Below, piece after piece: positions 45,113 through 57,800 of a stretch of 64,000 nucleotides of DNA; the stretch's first letter is position 1; each line of letters starts with the position of its first letter. Position numbers and translations under genes: made by a program. A model generated the notes under the pieces. It was not told the DNA's origin, made no database searches, and saw only the letters and a program-made list of their open reading frames with translations. The DNA is from Chrysoperla carnea (taxonomy: Eukaryota > Arthropoda > Insecta > Neuroptera > Chrysopidae), in the NCBI RefSeq assembly GCF_905475395.1, contig NC_058338.1:47155935-47219934 (forward strand). Direction: 5' to 3'.

Positions 45113-48100
45113 GTAAGTAAAATCAAAACTTTATATCCTTTTAAAGGAATCTTACGAAGTTACTGGACAAAATTAAGGTATTTGAAGTGAAAAATTATAG
45201 ACCAATTCATCAGCTGAAAAAGACTGATTACCATTTTCATAGTGACAAATTTTGATTATAAATTCTTGTCTATGTATTTGGAAGAGTTTCTTATAGGTTC
45301 TTATTAGTTTCTATACTACTATTTGCGAGTTACGAATTTTACTATCATTTTTTGAAAATATTTGGGTTGATCTGAACTAATTGGGAGTCTGGGCTATATT
45401 CCTATAAATTCTATTATTATTTTTCGTCTAAATTCGTAGACTACTAAATTTGTTATACGGAACACCATAATATATAAATGCAGATAAATTCGTAATTCAG
45501 AGTATTCATTGATTTGAATCTATTTCCCAAGAGATTTCAGCTATTTTAATGTTTTCCAAAAATTACTGGTCTATTTTATTAAAGAAATATATTCTATCAA
45601 AATGTTCACAAATAAATTTATAAATTTTGGTATCCTTAGGGAGATATATTTTTGCAATAAAGTTTATTATATAGCCCAGGGATAAATAGTAGCTGTGAAA
45701 ATTACGCTGGGAGTGCCACTTCCCCGATTTAGATACAAATTACATTATATAAGAATTTAAACCTAGATTTTCGTTAACAAGTAGAAATGAAATAATCTGC
45801 AGTAACTATTAAAGCTCTTCCATGTACACTTATTAAAGGTTTTGCCTATCTGATTTGTTAGCGAATTGCTGAAGGAAATGGAGTTATTGGTTTTGTACTG
45901 ATAGTGGAATTTTGGAAAAATTTCTTCAAATGTCTACCAATCCTACATACTAGATGTCGAAAATGACCATCGTTAAAATTTATATATATGTATATAAGTA
46001 CATAATATGTATCTATAGGTTTATGTGTCGGTAAATCCACTAGCGGTTGCAATTTAAGTACGATTTGAATAAAATTTGGCATTAAGAAGAGTTTTGGTAT
46101 TTGATAGGTCAAGTTTCTCCAGTCAGTTTTCGAAATAAAATATTTTGAAAAATGTGTTTTTTTTTTCAATCTCTGACGGAATTCGCTTAGGTAACGCAGC
46201 TCTTGCGCTATGAATTTTTTTTAATTAACTGATAGAAGTTACGAGTTTTCTAGTAAAAAGTAAACTTTTACTATCTCAATACAGAGAGAGTATATTTTAC
46301 CTAGCTATAGTTAACTCTGACTAGTAAATGTAGATCAAATTTCCACACTTTTCGGTTATAATCAACTTTTACTGAAAAGACCAGTAACAGTCGACTTTAC
46401 CTAGGGAGAGTCAACTTCTTACTTGAGAATCAACTTTTCCTGTAACATATAAAAGTGGAATAGCATCGATCACATGGTACTTCCGACTTTTAAAGCATAA
46501 TATTTCACTTGGCAACACCGCCTGTCATCAAAAATATTTGCATCAGTAGATTTATTACATAACTAGCTGTGAACTACCCGCTTCGCTGGGCAACTTCAAT
46601 TTTAAATACACAAAGATCATCGTGTTATAACCTTCACTTCATATGCCGCCACTTACTTTCCTTTTGTTCACAATTCCGTTTAACCTCTAAAATTATCAGT
46701 GTTTCTCTACTATATTATGCATATATTATACAAACCTTCCTCTTGAATCACTATCTATTAAAAAAACGCATCAAAATCTGTTCCGTAGTTTTAAAGATCT
46801 AAGCATGCATAAGGACATAGGGACACACAGCGAGAAGCGACTTTATTTTATACTATGTATTGATGTGTAGAATCTTTTTTTAAAACTTGTTTTAAAAGGT
46901 GTTTTAAATTTACTATAATTTGCCATTATGCTCGTTTTATTTGGGGCATGTTTACAGTCAAATAAAATTTTGAGGTTATGAACTCTAGCGGTGTTGTCAA
47001 ATATGCACCAGTGATTAAAATATTATATTTTTGTATTATATATATATATAAAATATATCAAGGCATACTAAGTTTAGTCCCAAGTTTGTAGCGCTAAAAA
47101 ATATTGATGCTACGAACAAAATTTTGGTATAGGTGTTCATAAAATCACCGAATTCGGAATTAGTTCATTTACGGTTGTCTTCCCGTCAACACGATAACTT
47201 AAAACGAAAATAGATATCAAGCTGAAATTTTTAGGACGTAAAAAGTGAGGTTGGGTTCGAAAATGAGCAATATAAGTCAATTGAATCTTGGGTCTGTGGG
47301 TACCATCTGTTAAACCGTTAGAGACAGTACAAAAGTTAAAATACAAAAAATGGTTCTTATAAAAAAATAAACAACTTTTGTGATAAACATTTTTTCGTAA
47401 ACATCACTGTTTTCACTCGAGGGCGCAAAATAGGTTGGAACTTTTTATAGTATGTATTATATGGGAATACCAGTTATTTATGTGTGACATCACATTCGTA
47501 TTATATATACACGATTGTGGCTATCTAAGAGTGGCTATCTTTTTTACTTACATGGCATAAAAAAAAACAAAGGATTGTGTAATGTATAAACGACTGTTTA
47601 TAAATGGTATTTCAATAATTAACTCAGTCAATTATTTGTTTAAACCGCTTAAAATTGAGAAAAACAAAAAACACTATTTTTCGAGTACGAATGTCTGTGA
47701 ATACGATAACTCAAAAACAAAAAGAAATATCAAGTTGAAATTTTTATAGCGTACTAGGGGCGGAACAAGTGAGTTTGATTTCGTAAATGAGCAACATCGG
47801 TCAATTTGGTCTTGAATCTTGTGAACCGTTAGAGATAGAAAATTTTAAATATAAAAAATGTTTCTTATAAAAAAAATAAACAACTTTTGTTTGAAAAATT
47901 TCTGGCTCATCTTGGAAAAAACGGAATTTCTAGGTTGTCTTGATACGTTCTACTCAACATAAGTTATAAAGTGTAAAATGAAATTTTATTCTACTAGCTT
48001 CGAAAAATCAGATCTATGTCTGACTCTGGGAATCGAAACTTGTATTCATCAGTTTTTAAATAAATAAATGTTTTTTATTTTTATCCCAATGAAATATTTA

Positions 48101-51100
48101 AACCGTTTAACATTAAATTTGAATTTTTTTTTCCAGAAACGTGCAAAAGGTTCAGTTTTATTAAACCAAGTGTATCAACATTTAGAATTGTATGAAAAAG
48201 ATTATTTTGGTCTTCAATATTTCCCTAATGGGGTAACAAATGACACTTCAAATTATGATAACATTGTAAGTAACTTTTTTTTTTGTTATCATGAAAGGAA
48301 TGTTTATGAGTCTTTACCGTTACCATTATTTTGTTATTATCTTAATAGCGATGGTTGGATCCAACAAAAAGTATTAAAAAACAGTTAAATGGACGAACTC
48401 AATTATATTTTCGAGTAAAATTTTATGTATCCGATCCAAGTAAATTAATTGAAGAATTTACCCGTTATCAATTTTATTTACAAATTCGTACAGATATTGC
48501 ATGTAAAAAATTATTGTTGCCACCTAGTACAGCTTGTCTTCTAGCGTCGTATATGGCCCAGTGTAAGTATAAACTATTTTAGTAATTTGCTTCAGTCGAT
48601 TTAACTTTTTCACTCCCAATTTATTTGAAAATTTTATAACTTGTGATAATCAATGTCTAATATACAGTGTGTTCATTTCAAAATTATCCACCGTTAATAA
48701 CTCTTGACCTGATGTGATTATCGTGAGTGAATACGCATCTATTTAGATATCGAGATATCGAAATTATTTTGATAAGACAATGCTGATATTAGTATCGGCA
48801 GACGCATAACTAGTTTTAGAATTGTGGAAATAATTTGAAATCTCCACAACGGCAGTAGTTTGGCTTCTTTAGCTTTAATAATGGGAGAAATTAGCCTTAA
48901 AAACAATCCACATCCGTAATATCTATACTACAAACTCGGAACTGTCCAACAAAGTGGGCGAGTAAAGTATTCAATTTAAAAAAACAATTTATAAAATTAA
49001 TTGAATATTTTCAGCATAAAACAATAAGTGATATGAAAAATATGATGAACAATTTGATACACATAGCTTCAGCAATTGTACCTAAAATTTAAAGCGTTTT
49101 ATGCAATTATTTTTAGGCTTAGCGTTCGATTGATTATGTTTAATTTTTTCACGTCATAATATTATTTAAATGAATAAATAATTTTCAATGTTATTTAACA
49201 TTAAGATAAATTAAAGATATTTTTGTTTATCTTAAGTTTTCAAAAATGCCCAGGAAATTTTATATTAAACTACTACTTCTAAGAAATAAATATTTTTTAG
49301 CCGAAATTGGTGACTATCATCCTGACGAGCATGGCCCAAATTATTTATCCGAATTAAAATTAATACCTGATCAAACTGAAGATATGGAACGGAAAATATG
49401 TGAACTTCATAAATTACATAAGTAAGTATTTCTAAATCAATACAAAGGTACTCAAATGAAAAATTTTATTTTTTGATTCTTATAGAGGTCAGTCACCAGC
49501 TGATGCTGAATTCAATTTTTTGGATCATGCAAAACGTTTAGACATGTATGGTGTCGAATTACATCATGCACAAGACTCAGCTAACAAAGACATACAACTA
49601 GGTGTCACAGCAATTGGACTTGTTGTCTTCCAAAATAATATTCGAATAAATACATTTTCATGGTCGAAAATTGTTAAAATATCATTTAAACGTAAACAAT
49701 TTTTTATACAACTCCGTAGAGAACCGGTAAGTTTCTTATACAGAATTTCTTATATTTCAAATTTTGAGCAAAGAACTAAGATGAGTAACCCTTGTTTTTT
49801 AAGTTGACATGTGCTAAAATTTTAAAAGCTTGGAAAAAGATGTTCCAAAGCTGAAATATGACTTACTTTATGTTCATGAACAAGCCAAATAAATCTTTTT
49901 GTTTGATGCCAAAATTCACACAGATTTATAAAAGGAAAGCTTGTATACAAATACTAAAAATGTTCCTCGTTTAAAAACAAACAACTGTTGTTTCAAACAT
50001 TATTTCCTAAAATTTCTAATAAAAATGTACGACTAAAGTTGACTGAGCGTTTATTATGAAATTGGATGCAATGTTATTTCCTCATTTTTTTTCTTTGTTC
50101 TGTAAATATAAATAAAATTCATGTTTTTTTTTTATTAATTAAAATTTTAATGTTTGTGTGTTTTCTAGTCCGAATCGTACGATACAATATTAGGTTTTAA
50201 CATGCATTCAAATCGTTCAGCAAAAACATTATGGAAGGCGTGCGTTGAGCATCACACATTTTTTCGTTTACATTCGCCACATTTACGTGTACGCCGTTTT
50301 CCATTATCGTTGGGATCTCGATTCCGATATTCTGGTCGTACTGAATCACAGACCGTGGAACAGGGTAAATTGCGTTCACGCACTCCATCACGTCCATTTA
50401 CACGATCACCAAATAAAATTGCAACAATTATTATACCAACCGTTACTCAAGTGGAAGAAACTAAAACTACAACAACAAAAACAAGTAGCTCTAGATCACC
50501 GTGGTGCGATAATAAGGTTAGACATTAAAACATTAGTTGTGAAAAATTATTTCTCTTGGTGGATTTTTGTATAAAAATAGAAATGTACTACTCAGCGGAA
50601 AATGACGAATGTGAATACTTTTTTTTTTTGGTCCTTGAAATTGTAATATTTTCCTGAGTGGAAAATCACTGGAAGACTTATACTTTATTATTTGAAGACT
50701 CATCCCATAATATTCAATGAGTGGGTGAAAAAGTTCCATCTCTCAGTTTTATTCAAAAGAAGACTGTCCATAAAATTGACAAATGAAAATTGTTATTTTC
50801 ATGCTTCTTTTTGTGTCGTGCGGTAGTCTTTCCTATCAAATATTATTCCAGGAGTTTTCCTTTGAATACTTCCATCTCCAAAACGAATAATTTAAGACTT
50901 TGTGCATATGGAAACTTTTGTTCAAAGATTAGAATTCATAGTTTCAGAAAGTTTGATCGAAAGTCATTTTTATTATGATCGTATAGGATCCTAAAAATAT
51001 GTGTCGGAAATTTTGTAAAATTTGATTAATTAGGCTTACGAATTTCCTGAGTATTTGCATATTGTTTTGTAAGCTTTTTTACGTGCAAGTCCACTGACAG

Positions 51101-54100
51101 AAATTATTTGACAATTATTTCTAGATTAACTGACAATTTTACTGGTTTAGGTGACATCATTAGGATCGCGTGAACCTCGAAAAGCATGGGAAGATTCAAT
51201 ACAGATGTCAGATGATGAAGGAGGATTTTTAGAACCACCTCCTTGTGTGACTACTGATGATACTCAAGCATTTTCACCCCCAGCAAGTCGAATATTGGGT
51301 TATGCTGATGATGAAGTTCAACCGAATGGATTATACGATACCCCACCTTATAGCCTTAGTAGTTCTCCAGTGCCTACCGATGGTTTGTTAAGTGTTAAAT
51401 TGACACCAGATGAACAAGGCCGTTTTGGTTTCAATGTTCGTGGTGGTTCTGAACACGACATGCCAATTTTAGTCTCACGTGTTGCCCCCAATACACCCGC
51501 CGATCGATGTATACCGAAGTTACGTGAAGGTGATCAGTTGTTATTGATTAATGGTCACGATGTCACAAATGCATCACACAGTGCAGTTGTTTCGTTAATT
51601 CGAGCTGCACGCGATGGTAAAGGCGAACTTGTTTTAACAGTACGTCCTTTACCAAGTCCTGAAACAATTAAAACGGGCTTAGAAGAACCACCGTATTGTT
51701 ATGTACCTGAAAGTCCACAAGGCATATTATTGGATGATAATCGTCAGATTAATGTTTTGGAACAATCGATGTTGTTATTGGCTGATGGTTTAGCAAGTGG
51801 AGCTTTGATCAATCACTATGAACAATTGTATAGAAGACATCCAGAATTGACTTGTAATGAGGCACGACGTCCAGAGAATGTTGATAAGAATCGTTACCGT
51901 GATATATCACCATATGACGTAACACGTGTTGTATTACGTAATGGAGTTAATGGCGATTACATCAATGCTAATTACGTTGATATGCAAATTACAGGTAAAT
52001 ATTGAATATGCCATCGTATTTTATTTAAAATATGCAACGAAACCGATCTGGACTATATTTTTTATGAGCTTTAAGATAGAAGGTATTTTTGTTTATAAGC
52101 CAAGCTACATTAAATGTCGAAGCTACACATTCAGGTTAAAAACGTATGTTTTACATGATAATTGTAATTAATATTGAAATACCAAACTTGATTCCCTAAT
52201 CATCGAAGCTATCGATGAAGATAGATTGAGATGATGTTCTATGTGTACCACCCATCGAGAATGAATTTTCTTCTAGCCCTCTAACCAGTCAAAATCTTAC
52301 TCTTAGAAAAAAAGATTTTAATGGCGTTACATATTTTATGAAAACCAGTTGACCTATAATCTAGATAAATGGCATACATAGGTCTCCTAGTTACTAATAT
52401 GGAGTATGTTTTTTTTTAAAGGTACCGATATTGTAAATCGTTATATAGCAACACAAGGCCCATTAAGTACAACCGTGGATGATTTTTGGGAAATGGTTTT
52501 AGAAACAGATTGCTCATTAATTGCAATGTTAACAACATTAGTGGAACGTGGACGTGTGAAATGTCATCAGTATTGGCCAAATGTTGGTAGTATATTAACT
52601 TATAGACACATGAAAATTACATGTAATGTGGAAACATTTGATGTCACAAATAGTTATGTGTTTCGAGAGTTGAATTTACATGATAGTATTACGAATGTTA
52701 GTCGGACTATTACACATATGCAGGTTAGTATTCATTTGTTTTTGAAAAAAAAATTAGATAATACAGAGTAGCCTAAAAGTCAGGAACCCATTTTAAGATG
52801 GAATAACTTTATACAACGAATTATAAAAAACATGGTGGCTATATTATTAAAAAACCTAAAGCAAAACTTCACATATTCTAGGGCACTTGGAGAAGCAAGG
52901 CAAATTTAACGATATCCCAATAAACAAAACTCATCGAACCATTTGGATGCTACGTGATAATAAAGAATAATACCGTATTCATACATAAGAAAAAAATAAA
53001 TTCTTCCTCTTTTATAATAAAAGTTTAAAACAATCTCCCAGGGTTAGGTTTTAAAATCTGAAGTCAAAATATTTAAATTAATTCTCTGTTGAAAGTTATT
53101 CCATTTTAAAATGAGTTCCTAACTTTTGAGGAAACTCGGTACTACACCAAGCTAAGATTAGATGGGAATTGAACACTTACTTTCTAAATTATCGAAAATA
53201 ATTTCAACTCTAGGTCATTATCAGTATGACTTAACTAGTAAAAATTATTCTGCAGAGATGTGCGTTGCTCGTCGCTAATTTGGAGACAATTTGTTTCATA
53301 ACATTTTATAAGTTCATTTTTTTGTATATTTCTGATTTGTCAATTTTATTCTTTGCTATATTTTGATTGATGAGCTATCAATCATCTCGCGTTAAACAAT
53401 AAATATCAATCAGTGATGTTATTTGATCAATCGGTTTTGGTTGTAGATTACTAAAAAACGAAATTTTTAGATTTTTATTCCATTTTATTTGTACAAGATA
53501 GAAAGAATACAATTTACAACATTACTTTTGTTCGCACAGGCAGGCGTGCTCTAATTATTGAGTTTCTCCTTAGGATTATTATTTTTACATGTTGGATTAT
53601 TTAGTAGCCCTAAAATAAATAAGATAATTTTGAAAAAGAGAATATTCTAATAAATAACATGCTTTTACAAGATGATAATTTTAAAAAATTTCTGCGTAAA
53701 ACATGATAAAAATTTTGAATCAAAGTCTGTACGGTCCAATAAATTTCATAATAGTGCAGGGGAGATGTATTTATATTTATAATACACGTATTTCTCCTAA
53801 TTCTAATCGAATATAATGAAGTACTGATCTGAAGAAAAAAAAAATTGTTTAACTCTAAGCTATCCACTATATTGTTGGAATTAATTAATTATGTTTTTCA
53901 AATAGTATTTAGCATGGCCGGATCATGGTGTACCAGATGATACAGAACGCTTTTTACAATTTACACATCGTGTACGTGAAACACGTAATCAAGATCCAAA
54001 AACATCGGTAATTGTACATTGTTCAGCGGGTATTGGTCGTACAGGTGTATTAATATTAATGGATACCGCTATGTGCCTTGTGGAAGCGAATCAACCTGTA

Positions 54101-54846
54101 TATCCATTAGATATTGTACAAACAATGCGTGATCAACGTGCTATGATGATCCAAAATGCGGTTAGTTTATAATTTTTGTATATTTTATATTTAATCAAAT
54201 TGACTGGTAATTAATTTTCTCTCAAACAGCAATTTAAGGTATATTGCATTGGAAATAAATTATATCAGATTTTCTCAAAGGAAATCATTTTCTGATGGTG
54301 GGGTTTCCTGAAAATGAATGTGAAAATTATAGTTGTCTTTGTTACTCTTACATTGCTTTATAGAATAAAGGCAAAAGCTTGAAGAAAATTCACTGTTTTA
54401 ACAAAAACTTTTTTAGTGATGAGGCACCTTTCTGGCTTAACGGACATGCCAAAAAACAAAATTATCGTGTTTGATTTAAATAGCAAGCTGAAGAGATTCA
54501 AGAGCTGTCATTACATCCAGACAAAACAACAGTTTGGTGTAGTTTATGGGCCGCTTGGTTGTAGTTTAAGCAATTCCACAAAGAGCATGCAAAGAAGTTA
54601 TACTCATTCCTTCCCTATTAAAAAAAAAAAAAAAAACTAAAATTGATGTTTTAGAGAAATTGATTATTACCATAACTAAAGATTTTCTTGTCTATTTGAT
54701 TAATTAAAGGAGAAAGCAAAGTGGTATTTCTTTGGTTATTAATCTATTTCCATTTTTTACAGAGTCAATATCGATTTGTATGCGAATGTATTTGTGCGGC
54801 ATTCAGTCGTGGCGAAATTAAACCAAGAAAAAATGATACCAGTTAA
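44957..54846 (+). CDS. Ptpmeg: FERM-PDZ protein tyrosine phosphatase, PTPN4/PTPN3 type (complete, ten exons)
   Basis: Members are cytoplasmic, cortex-linked tyrosine phosphatases; fly Ptpmeg acts in axon patterning. Exons: 44957-45112, 48137-48265, 48349-48562, 49301-49421, 49486-49726, 50169-50516, 51151-51994, 52422-52723, 53906-54160 and 54763-54846, in phase throughout and giving 897 residues (human PTPN4 about 926). FERM covers about residues 16-305 ([34 protein letters not shown]), then a FERM-adjacent segment ([11 protein letters not shown]) near 335-370 and PDZ at about 482-570 (RFGFNVRGG). The phosphatase domain, about 611-875, has [24 protein letters not shown] and the WPDHGVP loop with Asp791. 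Its P-loop is [10 protein letters not shown] with Cys824 and Arg830. Catalytic residues are intact. I chose the ATG at 44957 because it is closest upstream of the conserved [10 protein letters not shown]. Confidence 0.96.
46230..46445. repeat. Degenerate cluster of AACTTTTAC-like motifs
   Basis: At least six variants of 'gt.aacttttac' recur at irregular intervals of about 20-45 bp. This may be a decayed tandem repeat or part of an old element. Confidence 0.4.
46561..46862 (+). repeat. Interspersed repeat family B, copy 1
   Basis: Starts 'ctagctgtgaactacccgct' and ends with 'cgcatcaaaatctgtt', 'gtagttttaaagat' and 'aagcgactttattttatact'. The same start and end occur at 61271-61756 around a different middle. 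The tail resembles the 3' ends of some insect retroposons as I recall, but no reverse transcriptase is present, so the class is open. Confidence 0.75.
47055..47645 (+). repeat. Interspersed repeat family A, copy 3
   Basis: The longest copy, starting 'atcaaggcatactaagttta' and ending 'actcagtcaattatttgt'. About 100 bp after the 'acatttttt cgtaaacat' block are absent or changed relative to other copies. It lies in Ptpmeg intron 1. Confidence 0.85.
47692..47900 (+). repeat. Interspersed repeat family A, copy 4 (partial)
   Basis: Central part only, from 'gataactcaaaaaca' to 'aacaacttttgtttgaaa', immediately after copy 3. It may come from a tandem duplication or a second insertion. Confidence 0.75.
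48137..48265 (+). CDS. Ptpmeg: Ptpmeg exon 2: FERM F1
   Basis: 43 codons: [29 protein letters not shown] to NYDNI. Acceptor 'ttttccag', donor 'gtaagt', phase 0. Confidence 0.93.
48349..48562 (+). CDS. Ptpmeg: Ptpmeg exon 3: FERM F1/F2
   Basis: [35 protein letters not shown] and LLASYMAQ are direct counterparts of PTPN4. Acceptor 'cttaatag', donor 'gtaagt', phase 1. Confidence 0.95.
48563..49300 (+). other. Ptpmeg: Ptpmeg intron 3
   Basis: 738 bp. The part near 48664-48950 is somewhat richer in GC and starts 'acagtgtgttcatttcaaaa', which is reminiscent of a transposon end, but I found no matching inverted partner. Confidence 0.7.
49301..49421 (+). CDS. Ptpmeg: Ptpmeg exon 4: FERM F2
   Basis: Encodes (S)[19 protein letters not shown] and [12 protein letters not shown]. 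Acceptor 'attttttag', donor 'gtaagt'. Confidence 0.93.
49486..49726 (+). CDS. Ptpmeg: Ptpmeg exon 5: FERM F2/F3
   Basis: Encodes [50 protein letters not shown] and QLRREP. Intron 4 is only 64 bp. Donor 'gtaagt'. Confidence 0.95.
49727..50168 (+). other. Ptpmeg: Ptpmeg intron 5
   Basis: 442 bp. A weak match to the 'caacttttgtttgaaacatt' core of family A and foldback repeats lies near 49979. Confidence 0.8.
50169..50516 (+). CDS. Ptpmeg: Ptpmeg exon 6: FERM F3 end and FERM-adjacent segment
   Basis: Encodes [40 protein letters not shown] and a basic Ser/Thr/Pro stretch [13 protein letters not shown], a likely phosphorylation-regulated FA segment. It then runs into a Thr-rich linker. The donor is the weaker 'gttaga'. 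The antisense frame at 50197-50397 is a shadow. Confidence 0.92.
50517..51150 (+). other. Ptpmeg: Ptpmeg intron 6
   Basis: 634 bp, nothing recognised. Confidence 0.85.
51151..51994 (+). CDS. Ptpmeg: Ptpmeg exon 7: linker, PDZ and start of phosphatase domain
   Basis: The longest exon (281 codons plus one base). An acidic Pro/Ser-rich linker precedes the PDZ domain at about residues 482-570 ([10 protein letters not shown] carboxylate loop; [14 protein letters not shown]). YVPESP follows, then the phosphatase start: [27 protein letters not shown] and DYINANYV. Acceptor 'ctggtttag'. The linker is shorter than I recall for PTPN4. Confidence 0.95.
51995..52421 (+). other. Ptpmeg: Ptpmeg intron 7
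   Basis: 427 bp, donor 'gtaaat', acceptor 'ttttaaag'. Nothing else seen. Confidence 0.85.
52422..52723 (+). CDS. Ptpmeg: Ptpmeg exon 8: central phosphatase domain
   Basis: Encodes [43 protein letters not shown] and VSRTITHMQ. Donor 'gttagt'. Confidence 0.95.
52724..53905 (+). other. Ptpmeg: Ptpmeg intron 8, containing an inverted-repeat element
   Basis: 1.18 kb. The element at 52772-53131 occupies a third of it. The minus-strand frame at 53610-53867 is incidental. Confidence 0.8.
52772..53131. mobile_element. 360-bp element with about 40-bp terminal inverted repeats
   Basis: Left end 'cctaaaagtcaggaacccat' and inverted right end 'cctcaaaagttaggaactca' agree over about 40 bp, continuing into 'atggaataacttt' on both. 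No open frame spans it. It fits a MITE inside Ptpmeg intron 8. Target duplication not resolved. Confidence 0.8.
53906..54160 (+). CDS. Ptpmeg: Ptpmeg exon 9: WPD loop and catalytic P-loop
   Basis: 85 codons: [29 protein letters not shown] with the catalytic Cys and Arg, and [11 protein letters not shown], the Q-loop. Acceptor 'tcaaatag', donor 'gttagt', phase 0. Confidence 0.97.
54161..54762 (+). other. Ptpmeg: Ptpmeg intron 9
   Basis: 602 bp with a run of 17 A at 54620-54636. The 74-codon frame at 54416-54640 reads into that run and has no known match; it could be a decayed retroposed piece or chance. Confidence 0.75.
54763..54846 (+). CDS. Ptpmeg: Ptpmeg exon 10: C-terminus
   Basis: 27 codons plus [23 protein letters not shown] and [15 protein letters not shown] closes the phosphatase domain as in PTPN4. 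Too short for a simple frame search; found from the acceptor 'tttttacag' and the family pattern. Confidence 0.92.
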   Translation, partial: SQYRFVCECICAAFSRGEIKPRKNDTS

Positions 54847-57800
54847 AAAAAGTTTTAATTCTTGGTAATAATATTTGTAAAATTTGATTTTTAATCCAAA
54901 TATTATTTCTTGTAGTAGCCAATGATTGATTTAATTTTTGAAAATAATATATTTATATTATGCGTTGTACGGAGTTTAGTTCATGATGTACTAATTTATA
55001 TAGATAATCCTGGGAGTAGTTTTCTAAGTCTTTTATAAATCTTGTTTTGATTAATTTCTCATATCGATTTTCCGTCCGTATTATTTACAGGGTTTATATT
55101 TATACAGTTTTACGACAGATTTTCTTTCATATAGCACCATTATTGGTTGCTGTACTTTCGTTGCGATTATTTTTTACAAGTCTTTACAGGATTTACATCA
55201 GAGCTTGCTAATAGTTCTGGAAATTAAGCTAAGATCAAAATAAGCAACATATTGTTTTCAACAGAGGTAAAAGCTAGGGTGAATTTATTCCAGATATCAA
55301 GACTTTCATTAGTTATCTTTTGTAAACTCCCTAACAAAATATAAATACCCTTTTTAATGTCAAATAAATTCAGTTATCAGATTAAAAAAATTAACCAAAA
55401 TTAGTTCATTATTAATTAAGCAAATCTTACTCAAATTGATGAAGTAAAATTTTGAACAGTATTTTAATTAAAGCATAAGATTTAACGTCCAATAAATTTT
55501 AAATCGAAATAATTGTCCGTTAACATTTTTTTTTTAAATAGTTTCTCTGCCATACCGATATGTGCCATAATTTATACAAAATAAAACAGGTATTAATCGG
55601 ACGATTATACAATTTTCCCTATCGTGATCAACGGATTTTTTATATGTTTAGGTACATCATGGAGTAAAGATTTGAAATGTTGTGTATAAAAAATGATAAA
55701 AGATGGATAAGTCAATCAATAAAAAAATTCTTAACTTATATTTAAAAAATTATTAAATAATAAAAAAATTCAAAACTGCCACAACTATTGTAAAATATAT
55801 TAATTATAATTTTTTACTAAAACAAATATATAGAACTAATATTTATAAAAAAAAATTCTTTTTACATTAAAAGCGTTGCTTAGACATTAGGTGGAACGTT
55901 AAACGTAAAAAAAAAACTTACCTAGATTTGAACTTTACGTTTTGAAATGTATGCATAAGCCCCTTAAAACAGCTGAGTTCGAAATTATAAAATTGAAATA
56001 ATTTATAATTCAAAAAATGCAAATTTATATCCAATACTTGATTATGCGTAGCGTTAAAAATTTTCTGTGAAAATTCTTTATTAACTCAATTTACAAAATA
56101 ATGGGCTATTCGCAAGTGGTAAACACATCCACCAAACACAATAATTGAAGATTTCTCTTTCGAAAAAGTATATTTTTGAGAGGAACAAAATAACCTGATA
56201 AATATTATTGAGTAGCCTCAAAACTCATTTCCAAGCGGTTTATCTCACAAATAGATACATCCACGATAAAATACCTTTGAAACTGATCAAAAGAAAATTG
56301 TCTCAGCTAATAATTAATACTGAAAAAGTATTGATGTTTCCGAAAAGCTAGGTGTTTTTGATGAAAAATCGTATTTCGTGACTTTTAATCCCCCTGATCA
56401 TTATTAAATTTTTACATTACATTTCAAATAACAATGCTAGGCGTGGTATTTACAAGTCTTTCTGTTTAGATTAATATTTGAAAAACCGGAAAATTATCTA
56501 ATTTAATCTCTTTTAACGCTAAACAATTTAAGTTTTTTCGAAATTCATTTCAATCTTAAAGGAAGGAAATAGTTGATAACAACAAAACATAAGACAGATA
56601 CCGCAAGTGCGCGTCTCTAGCACCTAAACCAAGGGGTCCTCTGTGAAAACAATACTATTTTATTTTAGCCGTGATGCTTTTACAGTCTATTTTCATTATA
56701 ACAATGTTTATAATTGTGAAGTCTGAAAAATTTAACCTACTCCTTGAAGTCGCAAATTCCCTCACCGTCCCATTAACTTTGAAAATATAAATATTTTTTA
56801 TATAGTATTTAAAGACTTGGGAGACATGTGATTATTTCATTCGTCCAGCCTTTTTTTATGAATTGTTATCTTTATGAGTCGGTATGTGTTTATTTTTTTA
56901 CGTTTAACGTTCTTTGTAGAAAAATTGTTAACATAAAAATTTTATCATGCTCTAAAATGTGTGTGCGCTGTATATGTTTCGATAATAATATTCGATACAA
57001 GTTTTTATCTGTGAACCCTGATACACAAAACAAACACTTGTCCATTTTGCAGCATGTTTAATTTACTCTCGGTAGCTCGTTTTAAATTAAAAATCAAACG
57101 CTTATAATTATTTTTTTTTTAAATTCAGTTAAAACAACACAAATAAAAAGTAGTCCTTTTTCCATATACTTTTATTGCTTTTTATTTTAAATCGAAATAA
57201 AACAAAAAATATTTATATTTATTTTATAGTGTATTTATAGTAACCTGAACATTAAAAAATGAAATTTTATTTAATCAGATTAAATGGCATATATAAGTTT
57301 TTTTATTTCCAAATTAATTTCGAAATGGATAACTAATAATTTACAGTTTATTGAAATTCTATTTTGTGAGTTAATCTTACTGTGCATTATACCGGAGCCT
57401 TTATTGTATAAACAATATAGATTTAAAGAATAATAGGAACCTGGCAAAAATTATATGCAACGTCGCAACTGGTGGGAAACGAACTCATATAGTATAATCT
57501 TTATCACTTCTGCGAAAAATTAGTTACTCATTTTATACAACACATATCCTTCATTTGAAAACAGTCAATTTCTTTTTAATAAACATAATTTTTTTAAAGA
57601 AACATTTACCAAGTTCAAAGATGGCATCTCGTAAAATGACCGACATTGTTTTTATGGAGTTTTGAGCTCTGTGGCAGCCATTAATTGCCATCACATCTAC
57701 TTTTAGCATGTACATAATTTTAATTTAAAAAATTTATTTTAAATTTCGCTGTGATCTATCTTACCTTTGAATATACACTAATGGAAGTGCTAAAGAGGGT

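Larger units (their letters stand above)
45113..48136 (+). other. Ptpmeg: Ptpmeg intron 1, repeat-rich
   Basis: 3.0 kb. Contains a cluster of short 'aactttta' motifs (46230-46445), a family B repeat (46561-46862) and two family A copies in tandem (47055-47645 and 47692-47900). No exon recognised; the minus-strand 103-codon frame at 45858-46169 has no known match. Confidence 0.8.
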
